From positions 124,001-188,000 of the forward strand of contig NZ_CP088022.1 of assembly GCF_013373795.3 (NCBI RefSeq): a stretch of 64,000 nt of DNA. Direction: 5' to 3'. Both the position numbers and the translations under genes were made by a program. Origin of the DNA: Bradyrhizobium quebecense. GTDB taxonomy: Bacteria > Pseudomonadota > Alphaproteobacteria > Rhizobiales > Xanthobacteraceae. Of the stretch, positions 26,078 through 34,848 are shown in pieces. The notes under the pieces are model-generated. The model saw only the letters and a program-made list of their open reading frames with translations. It was not told the origin of the DNA and did not search any database. The stretch's first letter is position 1. Each line of letters begins with the position of its first letter.

Positions 26078-27388
26078 CTAGGACCGCCGGGGCGCTGGTG
26101 ATCGCATCGATGGATGCAAGGCAGCCTGCGAATTTGCGCGGAGCCATCGCCTGCCAAAGATCAATTGGACAGCCAGGGCCGTGACGCCATTGACCAGTAG
26201 CGCATAGCGCACGCCGACGTAGTCGACGCATATCCCGGTCAAGAGGCTGCCAAACGAAAGACCTCCGCGCATGGCCAGCATGTACAGGCTTATTGTCCTG
26301 CCGCGCAGGCGGACCGGCGCAGCGGCATTGAGGAGCGCATTGGCCGCCGTATTGCTGATCGACATGCAAAAGCCGGCCACGACCAGCAGAAGGGGAAGCA
26401 CGGAGGTCCATGGGTTCGCGGCTGCGATAGCAGTCATCGCACCGTAGGCGGCGGCAAAGGCGATGCTCAGCTGACGCTTGTCGCGACCGGGCTCGACCCC
26501 GAGCATCACGACCGCTCCGAGCAGCCCTCCGAGTCCGAATGCGCCAATGGCGAGGCTGAACTGGTTGGAATCGCCGTGCAAGATCTCCTTCACCAGGACC
26601 GGGCAGAAGACGATCAGCGGCCCGCACAAGGTGCTCGTGATCAGAACGGTGGTCAATGCGCCTCGCATGTAATCCGAGGCGATGATCCTGCGTAAACCGA
26701 GAAGGAGCTGGTGACGGTCCAGTGAGCGGTCGGGGCCGAGGTTGGCCGAACCGGCCGGCAGAACCCAGATCGCGACCGCGATGAAGGGCAAATACGACAC
26801 GGCGTTCGCAACGAAACAGCTGATAGCGCCGACGCTTGCGATCAACAATCCACCGAGCGCCGGGCCCGCTATCCGCGAAAGATTGAACTGCGTCGCGTTC
26901 AACGCAATGGCGCTGCCAATCTGGTCCTGTTTGACGAGTGAAGGCGCGATCGTCTGGAAAGAGGGCATGGACAAGGCGTCAGTGACGCCAACGATGAGCG
27001 AAAGGACGATCACCATCCACGGTTCGACGAGCTCTGTCAGCATGAGCACCACCAGCGCGACCGGGCACATCATCTGGATAGCCTGGAATTTTGCGACGAC
27101 CCAGCGACGGTCGGCGTTGTCGGCGAGCATGCCACCCGCCACGATCAGCAAGAAGGCCGGCGCCGACTGCACGAAGCTGTCCAGTCCAATCACGAATGAG
27201 GAGGCGCCCAGGCTGAGCAGCAACCATGGTTCGGCAATCTGTTGCGACCACGTTCCGATGTTGGACAGCAACGTGGCGGCAAAGTAAGTGCCAAAGCGGG
27301 GCGCTCGCAAAAGCCGAAGCGATTGCCGGAATGTTTCGACATGGGTGGGCACAGCGAGCTGAAATGGCATGATCTCCCGCCCACGCAT
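26078..27388 (-). CDS. MFS transporter (EntS-like)
   Basis: About 436 residues with some eleven to twelve helices. The MFS_3 pattern is visible: RFGTYFAATLLSNIGTWSQQIAEPWLLLSLGASSFVIGLDSFVQSAPAFLLIVAGGMLADNADRRWVV, and the repeat motif in the C-half (RLRGRTISLYMLAMRGGLSFGSLLTG). Likely a drug or siderophore exporter. ATG 27388 or 27370 (MPFQLAVP). A perfect FixK box lies 63-81 bp upstream. Confidence 0.85.
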   Translation of the reverse strand: MRGREIMPFQLAVPTHVETFRQSLRLLRAPRFGTYFAATLLSNIGTWSQQIAEPWLLLSLGASSFVIGLDSFVQSAPAFLLIVAGGMLADNADRRWVVAKFQAIQMMCPVALVVLMLTELVEPWMVIVLSLIVGVTDALSMPSFQTIAPSLVKQDQIGSAIALNATQFNLSRIAGPALGGLLIASVGAISCFVANAVSYLPFIAVAIWVLPAGSANLGPDRSLDRHQLLLGLRRIIASDYMRGALTTVLITSTLCGPLIVFCPVLVKEILHGDSNQFSLAIGAFGLGGLLGAVVMLGVEPGRDKRQLSIAFAAAYGAMTAIAAANPWTSVLPLLLVVAGFCMSISNTAANALLNAAAPVRLRGRTISLYMLAMRGGLSFGSLLTGICVDYVGVRYALLVNGVTALAVQLIFGRRWLRANSQAALHPSMRSPAPRRS

Positions 27389-27451
27389 CGTGCGAAAATG
27401 CCGGATTCAATATGATCCGAGACAAGGTAGGATCACCATGGCGCATGACCA

Positions 27452-27465
27452 TTGATCTGGCTCAA
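27452..27465. promoter_or_regulatory. FixK/FNR box 6 (divergent region)
   Basis: TTGA-TCTGGC-TCAA, the most canonical form; 63 bp from 27388 on the left and 174 bp from 27640 on the right. Confidence 0.8.
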
Positions 27466-27639
27466 TGCGCGCCGCGCCCGAAGCCCTCTGCGCCACTCGC
27501 TCAAGGCGGAGTTGAGAATGGTCGCGACTGCCGAAAGAGGCCTATCAATCGTCGCCTATGAATTGACCCTGCTCAAGGCGTCTGTGCCGGTAGTCCTGGA
27601 TGCTGGGCAATACTCCTCGAATGCTGATGAGGCCTTGCC

Positions 27640-27822
27640 ATGAATGACCGAGTGAAGTTGCCTGCCGTCGGACAGCCCGCGAAGCACGGGGCGGATGTTG
27701 GTTGCGAAAAGCCAAGCGACCGCCGCTGGCTTCTGGATGCGTTGGAAGACGACGAGGTTCGTGAGGCCCTGAAGCATAGTGAGGCCCAGCCTCTCCAAGA
27801 TGAACGGCAGGTCGGCGCATGA
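27640..27822 (+). CDS. Small acidic protein coupled to the LOG gene
   Basis: 60 residues, soluble and charged: SDRRWLLDALEDDEVREALKHSEAQPLQDERQVGA. Its stop overlaps the start of the next gene as ATGA, strong evidence that both are translated. Not recognised. Confidence 0.6.
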   Translation: MNDRVKLPAVGQPAKHGADVGCEKPSDRRWLLDALEDDEVREALKHSEAQPLQDERQVGA

Positions 27823-28835
27823 CTGAGGATGGTCCGCGATCAACCCATCCGAGCTCGATCCCGAAGCCGACCCAACGTGTCGACAAGGCCGCGGCACTCC
27901 CGAGTGATCAGCCCGAGGGCGTCGAGGGGGACGCTCGCACGCCCGGCGCTCTGAGCAACATCCTGCAATCGTCAAGCTATCAAGAGGCGGATCAGGACGA
28001 AAATTTCCTGCAGAGCGAAGCCACACGCGGCATTCGCCTCCAACTTGATTTCCTCAAGGCCGAAACCTTGCTCCGAGAACATCAGATCGCTCATACGATT
28101 GTCGTCTTTGGCAGCACTCGCATTTGCGAGGCGCCGGCGGCGCGCCAAGCCGTCGCCTCGATAGCTGATGCGCTGGCACTGAATCCCGACGACGACGGTT
28201 TGCAGCGCCGTCTCAAGGCGGCACGGCGTATTGCGGCGAACAGCAAATACTACAGAATCGCGCGCGAGTTCGGACAGATCGTCGGTGCCGCAAGCGAAAA
28301 GGCCATCGGCGGCCGCCTCATGATCATGACCGGCGGCGGCCCAGGCATCATGGAAGCAGCCAACAGGGGTGCGCACGACGTCGGGTCCCAGTCGATCGGG
28401 CTGAACATCAGCCTTCCAAAGGAGCAGGACCCTAACCCATATGTCACGCCAGAGCTCTGCTTCAGGTTTCACTATTTTGCGATGCGAAAGTTGCATCTCC
28501 TGATGCGCGCGCGGGCGCTGGTGGCATTCCCGGGTGGCTTTGGCACGATGGACGAGTTGTTCGAAGTGCTGTCGTTGGCGCAAACCCGAAAGATTGCGCC
28601 GGTGCCGGTCGTGCTGGTTGGCGAGTCGTATTGGCGTCGCGCGTTTGATCCGGACTTCCTTGTCGAGGAGGGTGTCATCGATCCGGAAGACAGGAACCTG
28701 TTTTGGTTTGCAGAGTCCGCCGAGGAAGCCTGGCAAGGCATTCTGCGGTGGTACGAGGCGGCCGGCCGGCCGCTTCTTCCGGTTGGAGATGACGCCTCAC
28801 GCGGCAAGTCGATCAGTCAAGAGGTCGGATCGTGA
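27819..28835 (+). CDS. LOG-family protein (putative nucleotide phosphoribohydrolase)
   Basis: 338 residues. About 70 disordered N-terminal residues are followed by a Rossmann-like LOG domain: HTIVVFGSTRI, nucleotide motif MTGGGPGIMEAANRGA, FHYFAMRKLHLL, and catalytic PGGFGTMDELFEVLSLAQT. Members cleave ribose from nucleoside monophosphates such as cytokinin nucleotides or AMP. Second gene of a three-gene unit; ATGA overlap before and GTGA overlap after. Confidence 0.87.
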   Translation: MTEDGPRSTHPSSIPKPTQRVDKAAALPSDQPEGVEGDARTPGALSNILQSSSYQEADQDENFLQSEATRGIRLQLDFLKAETLLREHQIAHTIVVFGSTRICEAPAARQAVASIADALALNPDDDGLQRRLKAARRIAANSKYYRIAREFGQIVGAASEKAIGGRLMIMTGGGPGIMEAANRGAHDVGSQSIGLNISLPKEQDPNPYVTPELCFRFHYFAMRKLHLLMRARALVAFPGGFGTMDELFEVLSLAQTRKIAPVPVVLVGESYWRRAFDPDFLVEEGVIDPEDRNLFWFAESAEEAWQGILRWYEAAGRPLLPVGDDASRGKSISQEVGS

Positions 28836-30220
28836 AGTTATCCTTTCATGGCGCCGACCGGGCGGTGACCGGGTCCTGTCACCTGGTCGAATGCCTGAAC
28901 CGACGCATTCTGATCGATTGCGGTCTTTTTCAGGGAAGCCGCGACCTGGTAGAAGAGAACGTCGCCGCCTTCGGGTTCGATCCCGCGACCATCGACTATG
29001 TTCTGCTGACCCATGCCCATCTCGATCACTGCGGCAGGATTCCCTTGCTCGCCAAGCGAGGGTTCAGGGGTGAGGTGATCACGACTGCGGCCAGTCGTGA
29101 GCTGACCCGCCTCGTACTGGTCGATGCCGCGCACCTTCAGGAGGAGGACGCACAGCGGAGGGCCCGCCAGTGGCGCAGACGGGGGAAAGAAGAAGCGTCG
29201 TCGCCGCTCTATACCGTCCTCGATGCGCTCGATTGCTTCGATCGGTTTGGAAGGACGGCTGAATACGGGCAACCGTTACAGCTCGCAGAGGGACTTCGCG
29301 CAACCTTCTTCGATGCCGGCCATATCCTGGGCTCTGCGAGCATCCTGATCGAGGTCGCCGAGCACGGCCGCACGCGTTCGGTCCTGTTCTCAGGTGATCT
29401 CGGCAACGCCGGTCGTCCGCTGCTGCGTCTCCCGAGTCCGCCCGCTCGCGCCGACATTGTCGTCATGGAATCGACGTATGGCGACAGACGCCATCGATCG
29501 CTGAAAGACTCCATCGAGGAGCTTTACGGCGCGATCGGCAGTACGCTGGCGCGCGGCGGTAACGTCATCATCCCGACCTTCGCGCTCGAGCGCGCCCAGG
29601 AGATCCTCTATGTGCTGCGCCAGGGGGGGGAGCGCAGCAGGTTGCCGCCGGCCATGCAAATCTTCCTGGACTCGCCGATGGCGATCTCGGCGACCGAGAT
29701 ATTCAAGCGGCATTCCGAATGTCTCAGCTCGGAGGCCGCTTCCATGTTTCGTGAAGGACGGGATCCACTGCGTCCGGCAAACCTGCGTCTGGTCCGCGAG
29801 AGTGCCGATTCGGTTGCCATCAACAGGATAACCGGCGGTGCCGTCATCATGGCCGGGTCCGGGATGTGCACCGGCGGCAGAATTCGCCATCATCTTCGGC
29901 ATAATATCTGGCGCAAGGAATCGGCGGTCGTATTCGTCGGATACGCCGCCTCGGGAACGATCGCGCGGCAGATCATCGATGGGGCCAAGTCCGTGCGGCT
30001 GTTCGGCGAAGACATTGCGGTTCGCAGCACGATTTACACGATCAACGGATTTTCAGCTCATGCGGACCAGCAGGAGCTGCTCGCATGGCGACGCGCGATC
30101 GAGGGATGCGAGGCAACGTTCCTGGTTCATGGCGAAGAGCCCGCAATGCAGGCGCTCGCTGCGCATTTCGAGGGACAGCGGGTTGAGCTGCCGCGTCTGG
30201 GCGACGTGTTTGATTTGTAG
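28832..30220 (+). CDS. Metallo-beta-lactamase/beta-CASP RNA nuclease-like protein
   Basis: 462 residues. MBL motifs: HAHLDHCGRIP (zinc binding), DAGHILGSASILIE, SGDLG and later the beta-CASP elements ALERAQEILYVL, GSGMCTGGRIRHHL and FSAHADQQELL, ending HGEEPAMQALA. This is the bacterial CPSF/YSH1-like family, probably an RNA endo- or exonuclease. GTG start overlaps the LOG stop. Coexpression with LOG suggests nucleotide or RNA turnover. Confidence 0.88.
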   Translation: MKLSFHGADRAVTGSCHLVECLNRRILIDCGLFQGSRDLVEENVAAFGFDPATIDYVLLTHAHLDHCGRIPLLAKRGFRGEVITTAASRELTRLVLVDAAHLQEEDAQRRARQWRRRGKEEASSPLYTVLDALDCFDRFGRTAEYGQPLQLAEGLRATFFDAGHILGSASILIEVAEHGRTRSVLFSGDLGNAGRPLLRLPSPPARADIVVMESTYGDRRHRSLKDSIEELYGAIGSTLARGGNVIIPTFALERAQEILYVLRQGGERSRLPPAMQIFLDSPMAISATEIFKRHSECLSSEAASMFREGRDPLRPANLRLVRESADSVAINRITGGAVIMAGSGMCTGGRIRHHLRHNIWRKESAVVFVGYAASGTIARQIIDGAKSVRLFGEDIAVRSTIYTINGFSAHADQQELLAWRRAIEGCEATFLVHGEEPAMQALAAHFEGQRVELPRLGDVFDL

Positions 30221-30253
30221 ACGGCCTGCGAAGGCGAGCCCGATCCGGTCGTT

Positions 30254-30973
30254 TCAGCTCGCCGCCTTCATGTCCTCGGGAGATTCGACGTAGAAGCCGG
30301 TATAGGTATCCACGAAGCAGAGGTGATCATGCACCTTCTTGACGCCGGCGGTGCTCTCCGCGGCCACGATGGTTGCTTCGCGCGCATGGTCACTGGTGAC
30401 GATGCCATGCAGATGGACAACGCCGTTGCGGACGGTCACCTCGAACCCGATAGGGCGCCAGCTCACGGCGTCGACCTGCCGGAGGATACGATCGCGGATA
30501 TGATCGTCGTCTGCGGTCGGATCCGGAATCTCGTGCGCCAGACTGGCCACGGCCTGGAGCAGATTTGACCGGGTCACGATGCCGACAAGGTCCTTGCCGC
30601 GCACCACGGGCAGGCGCTTGATGCCCCTTTTCTCCATCAAGTGCACCAACTCCTCGAGCGGCGTTTGTTCTTCGACCGTGACCGGATCCAGCGTCATCAC
30701 GTCCTCGACCTTGCGACCGCGCTCGTGGACGAAGTCGGCGGCTGCGCGGCCAGGTCCGACCAGGAACTGGAGAAAAGCCGAACGCTTGCGCCCGGTTCCG
30801 ATTTCGCCGCGGCGCATAAAGTCGCTTTCCGAGACGATTCCCGTCAACTTGCCGTTGTCGACGACCGGCAGGCCGCTGACATGGTTTTGAAGCATGATGT
30901 TGGCGGCATCCTCGATCGAGGTCCGAGGCGTAACGGTGACGACATTCCTGGTCATGATCTGGTGGGCGCGCAT
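30254..30973 (-). CDS. CBS-pair plus BON domain protein B
   Basis: 239 residues: CBS1 (MRAHQIMTRNVVTVTPRTSIEDAANIMLQNHVSGLPVV), linker with basic GRKRSAFLQF and FVHERGRKVEDVMT, CBS2 (KRGIKRLPVV), BON domain at about 155-225 (FEVTVRNGVVHLHGIVTSDHAREATIVAAESTAGVKKVHDHL), tail YVESPEDMKAAS. GGAGG precedes ATG 30973. Closest relative in the window is the protein at 43427, including the same tail. Box 7 lies 54 bp upstream. Confidence 0.9.
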   Translation of the reverse strand: MRAHQIMTRNVVTVTPRTSIEDAANIMLQNHVSGLPVVDNGKLTGIVSESDFMRRGEIGTGRKRSAFLQFLVGPGRAAADFVHERGRKVEDVMTLDPVTVEEQTPLEELVHLMEKRGIKRLPVVRGKDLVGIVTRSNLLQAVASLAHEIPDPTADDDHIRDRILRQVDAVSWRPIGFEVTVRNGVVHLHGIVTSDHAREATIVAAESTAGVKKVHDHLCFVDTYTGFYVESPEDMKAAS

Positions 30974-31027
30974 GTATGCCTCCAATGAACCTGTCGAATC
31001 AAAATAGGGGCTTTCCGGCTCCCTGCT

Positions 31028-31041
31028 TTGACCTGGCTCAA
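31028..31041. promoter_or_regulatory. FixK/FNR box 7
   Basis: TTGA-CCTGGC-TCAA; 54 bp before the CBS-BON gene starting at 30973. Confidence 0.8.
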
Positions 31042-31203
31042 CCGGCTGCAACGGCGTTCGCCACGGAACCAGAACAGCGCCCCGATGCCCGCCACGGTGA
31101 CTTCGACAATGCGAGATTGCGACGTCGGCCAATATGGTCGGCTGCTGCCGATAGGCGACGTCGGGATCAGCAAGGCATTTGATGCACTGTATGGAATATC
31201 ATG

Positions 31204-31347
31204 CTATCGAGGGTGCGCGCGGCGTAGTGCCTGCAGCGCCAATGCTCTCAGTCGCTTCGTCGCGCTGCGTCCCGACAGCTGGATCGCGATCGATAGCGAG
31301 CCGAACAGGAAGATCATCAAAATCGCTTTTGCCGTTTCACTGGTCAT
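31204..31347 (-). CDS. 47-aa single-span membrane peptide
   Basis: 47 residues: MTSETAKAILMIFLFGSLSI hydrophobic head, then an Arg-rich tail (RSATKRLRALALQALRRAHPR). It predicts one membrane helix with a strongly basic C-terminus. A GGAG site lies 8 bp before ATG 31347, and a FixK-type box sits 53 bp upstream, the island's normal spacing, which is the best evidence that it is real. Confidence 0.55.
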   Translation of the reverse strand: MTSETAKAILMIFLFGSLSIAIQLSGRSATKRLRALALQALRRAHPR

Positions 31348-31400
31348 TGCAGAAGCTCCGAATGCGCGGTGGTCTGGAGTTGAGCGCGATCGCAGCGTTG

Positions 31401-31414
31401 TTGCTCTGGATCAA
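31401..31414. promoter_or_regulatory. FixK/FNR box 8
   Basis: TTGC-TCTGGA-TCAA (FixK consensus allows TTG[AC]); 53 bp before the 47-aa gene. Confidence 0.65.
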
Positions 31415-31501
31415 CAAGGCGACGTGCGATTTTTAGAGTTGTCCGCGCCCGCCATCATCAGCGTTCCCAAAGCACATGAGATGTTCCTCGCCGAGCCCCC
31501 T

Positions 31502-32236
31502 TTAGTGAGCCTGTTTCTCCTCGAGCTCCTGATCTTCAGGAGATTTCAGATAGTAGCCCGATAAACTATCACCCCAGCAGAGGTGATCGTGCACCTCGAC
31601 GACTCCGGGAACGTTCTCGGCCGCGACGATCGCAGCCTTGCGAAATCTGCTTTCGGTAATCACGCCGCTCAAGTGGACGATTCCGTTTCTGACGATGACG
31701 GTGAGTCCTAACGGACACCAGGCGTTTCGCTCAATTTCGTCCAGAATGCGCCGCCGGATCTGGTCGTCGTTTTCCGTCGGAGCGGGTACGTCGCGTGCAA
31801 GGCTCGCTACCGTTCGCAGCAAGTTGCTGCGGGTGATGATGCCGACAAGCTTGCCGCCGCAAACCACCGGCAGCCGCTTGACGTTGTTCTTCTCCATCAG
31901 TTCGACAACCGTTGTCAGCGATGCATCTTCAGGCACGGTGACCGGCGCGCGTGTCATGATCTCCGATACCTTGCGTCCATGCTCGAATACGTAGTCCTCG
32001 GCCCATTTTCCCGGTCCGAGTACGAAAGTCGCCAACCAGTTGCGTTTCCTTTCGGTGCCGATCTCGCTGCGATGAAGGAAATCGCCTTCGGTGATAATGC
32101 CGACGAGCGTGCCGTCGCGATCGACCACGGGAAGCCCGCTGACACGGTGCTGAAGCATGATGTTTGCCGCGTCGAGGATGGTGCTGTCCGGCGTTGTCGA
32201 AAGCACCTTGCGGGCCATGATCTGGTGCGCGTACAT
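31502..32236 (-). CDS. CBS-pair plus BON domain protein C
   Basis: 244 residues: CBS1 (MYAHQIMARKVLSTTPDSTILDAANIMLQHRVSGLPVVD), linker RKRNWLATFVLGPGKWAEDYVFEHGRKVSEIMT, CBS2 (LMEKNNVKRLPVV), BON domain (LTVIVRNGIVHLSGVITESRFRKAAIVAAENVPGVVEVHDHL) and a charged tail SPEDQELEEKQAH. GGGAGA lies 8 bp before ATG 32236, favouring it over ATG 32251. Two boxes precede it. Confidence 0.9.
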   Translation of the reverse strand: MYAHQIMARKVLSTTPDSTILDAANIMLQHRVSGLPVVDRDGTLVGIITEGDFLHRSEIGTERKRNWLATFVLGPGKWAEDYVFEHGRKVSEIMTRAPVTVPEDASLTTVVELMEKNNVKRLPVVCGGKLVGIITRSNLLRTVASLARDVPAPTENDDQIRRRILDEIERNAWCPLGLTVIVRNGIVHLSGVITESRFRKAAIVAAENVPGVVEVHDHLCWGDSLSGYYLKSPEDQELEEKQAH

Positions 32237-32298
32237 CCGAATATCTCCCATCGTTCTGGAACTTGATGTCGAGCCTAGCGCTGGACACGTGGGATGTG

Positions 32299-32312
32299 TT
32301 GATCTGACGCAA
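32299..32312. promoter_or_regulatory. FixK/FNR box 9 (left of a pair)
   Basis: TTGA-TCTGAC-GCAA; 62 bp before the CBS-BON gene at 32236. A second box starts exactly 33 bp to the right. Confidence 0.75.
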
Positions 32313-32331
32313 GCGACAAACTGCGCGCGGT

Positions 32332-32345
32332 TTGATCTGGCGCAA
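32332..32345. promoter_or_regulatory. FixK/FNR box 10 (right of a pair)
   Basis: TTGA-TCTGGC-GCAA; 181 bp before the rightward gene at 32527. Confidence 0.7.
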
Positions 32346-32526
32346 TGTCACGCGGGATCGCTGCGTTACAAAGTGCGGGTCCTTGCAGGCCGAACACGCA
32401 CGTCCTTCAGAGAGGCCAGATCGTGTTGCCGGGGTGCGTTGGATGAAGGACGGCGTTCGCCGGTGCATCCCCGTCGGTGAGCCGCCCTTCCCCTGGACCG
32501 TTCCAATATCGAAGATCGAGGGTCGC

Positions 32527-32898
32527 ATGCAAAAGGACTATGCCGACGTCTGCAAGCACATTTCCAGCAATCTGGACCAACTGCGCAAGGGCATTCCGGA
32601 GACTATGCGCGCGTTCTCGGCGATGGCGCAGGCGGCAACCAGAAATGGCGCGCTTGATGCCCGGACCAAGGAATTGATTGCGCTTGCATTGGGCGTTGCC
32701 GCTCACTGCGACGGCTGCATCGGCTTCCACGCCGAGACCCTGGTCAAGCTTGGGGTCGGCCGCAAGGAGGTCGAGGAGGCGCTCGCGATGGCGGTCTACA
32801 TGGGCGGTGGACCGTCATTGATGTACGCCGCTGAAGCGCTCGGGGCTTACGACCAGTTTCAGGAGCGCGCGGTGGTTGCCGAGCCGGCGATGGATTGA
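32527..32898 (+). CDS. Carboxymuconolactone decarboxylase/AhpD-like protein
   Basis: 123 residues, all-helical CMD domain. The AhpD-type redox motif is intact: ELIALALGVAAHCDGCIGFHAETLV (Glu, CxxC, His), followed by GVGRKEVEEALAMAVYMGGGPSLMYAAEAL. Such proteins reduce peroxides or act as disulfide reductases. ATG 32527 fits the family start; an in-frame ATG at 32443 is possible. Likely a thiol-redox defence protein in the regulon. Confidence 0.88.
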   Translation: MQKDYADVCKHISSNLDQLRKGIPETMRAFSAMAQAATRNGALDARTKELIALALGVAAHCDGCIGFHAETLVKLGVGRKEVEEALAMAVYMGGGPSLMYAAEALGAYDQFQERAVVAEPAMD

Positions 32899-32984
32899 TC
32901 CGATCGACGCCGCGCGCCACGAGGCGGTTGGCGAACGACCGGAAGAGACCGGAGCTGTCGTGCTTCGATGGCTGGGAGATTTGT

Positions 32985-33269
32985 ATGATGTGCTCTGAAT
33001 ATGCCAAGCAGCGGCCGTCGCAGCAACACGGGACCGAAGCGCAGCCGCCACGTCAGGCGGCGAAGAATGCCGTTGATGTCGCGCAGAAGAAGCCGCGTGC
33101 CGGAAAGCCTCAGGACGACGCTTCATACTGGACGTCCCGCGCCGAACGGACGAAGCGCCAGGCTGCACGACATCAGGACCAGGCGACTCGCGATCACTTC
33201 ATGAAGATTGCGGCCGGATATGAGGCGCTCGCGCGCTCGGCTCGCAGCGTCGGGCGGGATCCGGATTAG
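32985..33269 (+). CDS. Small basic hypothetical protein (94 aa)
   Basis: 94 residues. A flexible Gln/Lys-rich front is followed by a helical segment (YWTSRAERTKRQAARHQDQATRDHFMKIAAGYEALARSA) of the kind seen in many small Bradyrhizobium proteins. Start at ATG 32985 or 32988 with GGGAG upstream. Follows the CMD gene by 86 bp and may be cotranscribed. Confidence 0.6.
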   Translation: MMCSEYAKQRPSQQHGTEAQPPRQAAKNAVDVAQKKPRAGKPQDDASYWTSRAERTKRQAARHQDQATRDHFMKIAAGYEALARSARSVGRDPD

Positions 33270-33308
33270 GCAGGCGAGCGACGAAGAGTTCAGGGGATCG
33301 AGGCAAGC

Positions 33309-33322
33309 TTGACCTGGCTCAA
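33309..33322. promoter_or_regulatory. FixK/FNR box 11
   Basis: TTGA-CCTGGC-TCAA; 60 bp before the Usp gene. Confidence 0.8.
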
Positions 33323-33382
33323 CGTTGGCAGCGCCGCCGTGCTCAACAATAGACGATCATTTCACTTTGGTGGAGCAGGCAC

Positions 33383-34204
33383 ATGTATTTGGCCAATGTC
33401 ATGGTTTACGTTGACCCTCAGCAGCAGGACGAGGGACAGGTTCGTGTCGCCGAAGGTATTGCGGACAAGTTTCATGCATCGATGATCGGCGTTTCAGCGT
33501 CCGCCATCGATCCGCCCTTTGTCGCCGAAGGCGTGATCATCGAGCAGACCACCGAGGATGATATCAAGCGGATGCGGGCCGATCTCGCGGCGAAGGGCGA
33601 GTGGTTCAGGAAGATCGCCGGGCGGGAGCGCCATAAGGTGGAATGGCGATGGGCGCTGGAATCCCCGACTGCGTTCCTGGCGGAGCAGGCCAGGATGGCA
33701 GATCTGGTTGTCTTCAAGCGCCGGAAAGCCCAATCGGACAATTTCCATTACCTCGACTCGGCCGAGGCCATCCTGCGGATGGGACGTCCCACCCTGTCGG
33801 TGCCGGAAGGCGTGACCGGCTTGTCGGCCGATCGCATTGTCGTCGGCTGGAAGGACACCCGCGAGGCCCGTCTGGCGGTCCGCGACGCATTGCCCTTCCT
33901 GGCCCGGGCTTCGAAGGTGACTGTCGCCGAAATCTGCACGTCTGACGAGCAGGACGCAGCGAACCGCCGCTTGCGAGATGTCGCGAGCTATCTCGAACGG
34001 CACAGCGTCAATTGCCAGTTCGACGTTCGCGTCCACACGGCCGAGCCGGATGCAGAGTACCTAGTCAGGCTGGCAAGGCACGAAGGCGCCGACCTCATCG
34101 TCACCGGAGGCTATGGGCATAGCCGGCTCGGTGAATGGATGTTCGGCGGCATGACGCGCGGCTTGCTGCAGCACGCTCCAATCTGCCTGCTGATGTCGCA
34201 TTAG
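33383..34204 (+). CDS. Tandem universal stress protein 1
   Basis: 273 residues, two Usp domains. The first (1-140) is degenerate. The second carries DRIVVGWKDTREARLAVRDALPFL and ends GADLIVTGGYGHSRLGEWMFGGMTRGLLQHAPICLLMSH. The nucleotide loop is GxxG-x9-G with Gly where Ser/Thr is usual. Bacterial tandem Usps bind ATP and aid survival in growth arrest. Perfect FixK box upstream. A paralogue is at 44583. Confidence 0.9.
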   Translation: MYLANVMVYVDPQQQDEGQVRVAEGIADKFHASMIGVSASAIDPPFVAEGVIIEQTTEDDIKRMRADLAAKGEWFRKIAGRERHKVEWRWALESPTAFLAEQARMADLVVFKRRKAQSDNFHYLDSAEAILRMGRPTLSVPEGVTGLSADRIVVGWKDTREARLAVRDALPFLARASKVTVAEICTSDEQDAANRRLRDVASYLERHSVNCQFDVRVHTAEPDAEYLVRLARHEGADLIVTGGYGHSRLGEWMFGGMTRGLLQHAPICLLMSH

Positions 34205-34256
34205 ATCGGCTGTGTCCGCCCGGTCCGGCGCTGGTTGGTGGTCTGCACCGTGTGAA

Positions 34257-34270
34257 TTGATCACGATCAA
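34257..34270. promoter_or_regulatory. FixK/FNR box 12
   Basis: TTGA-TCACGA-TCAA; 56 bp before the DUF2892 gene at 34327. Confidence 0.8.
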
Positions 34271-34326
34271 GGGCCGTGAGCCGGAATGCGTTCAAAATGA
34301 AGCTGCATCAAAGGAGGCACATTGCC

Positions 34327-34539
34327 ATGACACGCAACGTTGGACTCATTGATCAGTACGCCCGGATCATCATCGGCCTGGCTGTGATCGCATATACGCT
34401 CAAGGACGGCTCGCTTGGAGCAGGATGGCTGGTCGCCGGGACGCTCGGATTCGTTCTGATCGCGACAGCATTCTTCTCGTACTGTCCGCTCTACACGTTG
34501 CTGGGAATCAACACTCGGCAGAAGTCCAGCTCGGTCTAG
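34327..34539 (+). CDS. DUF2892-type small membrane protein
   Basis: 70 residues with two membrane helices: MTRNVGLIDQYARIIIGLAVIAYTL and GWLVAGTLGFVLIATAFFSYCPLYTLLGINTR. The NVG..DR..R...G start and the CP(L/V)Y..LGI.T end are marks of DUF2892 (YgaP membrane-domain-like). AAAGGAGG lies 12 bp upstream. Role unknown; relatives accompany sulfur or redox proteins. Confidence 0.85.
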   Translation: MTRNVGLIDQYARIIIGLAVIAYTLKDGSLGAGWLVAGTLGFVLIATAFFSYCPLYTLLGINTRQKSSSV

Positions 34540-34548
34540 AGATAGCGT

Positions 34549-34848
34549 ATGAATAAAGACCTGACCCTTGCCGAGTTGCGATCGCGACTCGATCGTCTCG
34601 GCGCTGGCGCTGTTTTAAGAATCTCCGATCATGATTATGAGCGGTTGTTTGGGATCAACGAGGTCGCTGCCGCCAAGGCCGCACAATTTGCCAGGAAGCA
34701 CCATTGCGTGAGCGTTCCGGGAGACGGCTCGGTGTACTTCCGAAAATCGAACCCCGACGCGTATCGTTCGGTCGAGTTGGGTGCAGGACGCGCCCCCAAC
34801 GTCACGCTGAATCCGAAATCCGTTCAACGAACCTTCAGTCGAGAGTGA
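34549..34848 (+). CDS. Hypothetical protein (99 aa)
   Basis: 99 residues, soluble: LTLAELRSRLDRLGAGAVLRISDHDYERLFGINEVAAAKAAQFARKHHC, then VSVPGDGSVYFRKSNPD. Ten bp after the DUF2892 gene, so in its operon. Not recognised. Its end overlaps the convergent gene at 34835 by 14 bp. Confidence 0.6.
   Translation: MNKDLTLAELRSRLDRLGAGAVLRISDHDYERLFGINEVAAAKAAQFARKHHCVSVPGDGSVYFRKSNPDAYRSVELGAGRAPNVTLNPKSVQRTFSRE

Noticed and set aside
31179..31436. 85-codon plus-strand frame
   Set aside because: Opposite strand has a membrane peptide with a box at the regulon's usual spacing.
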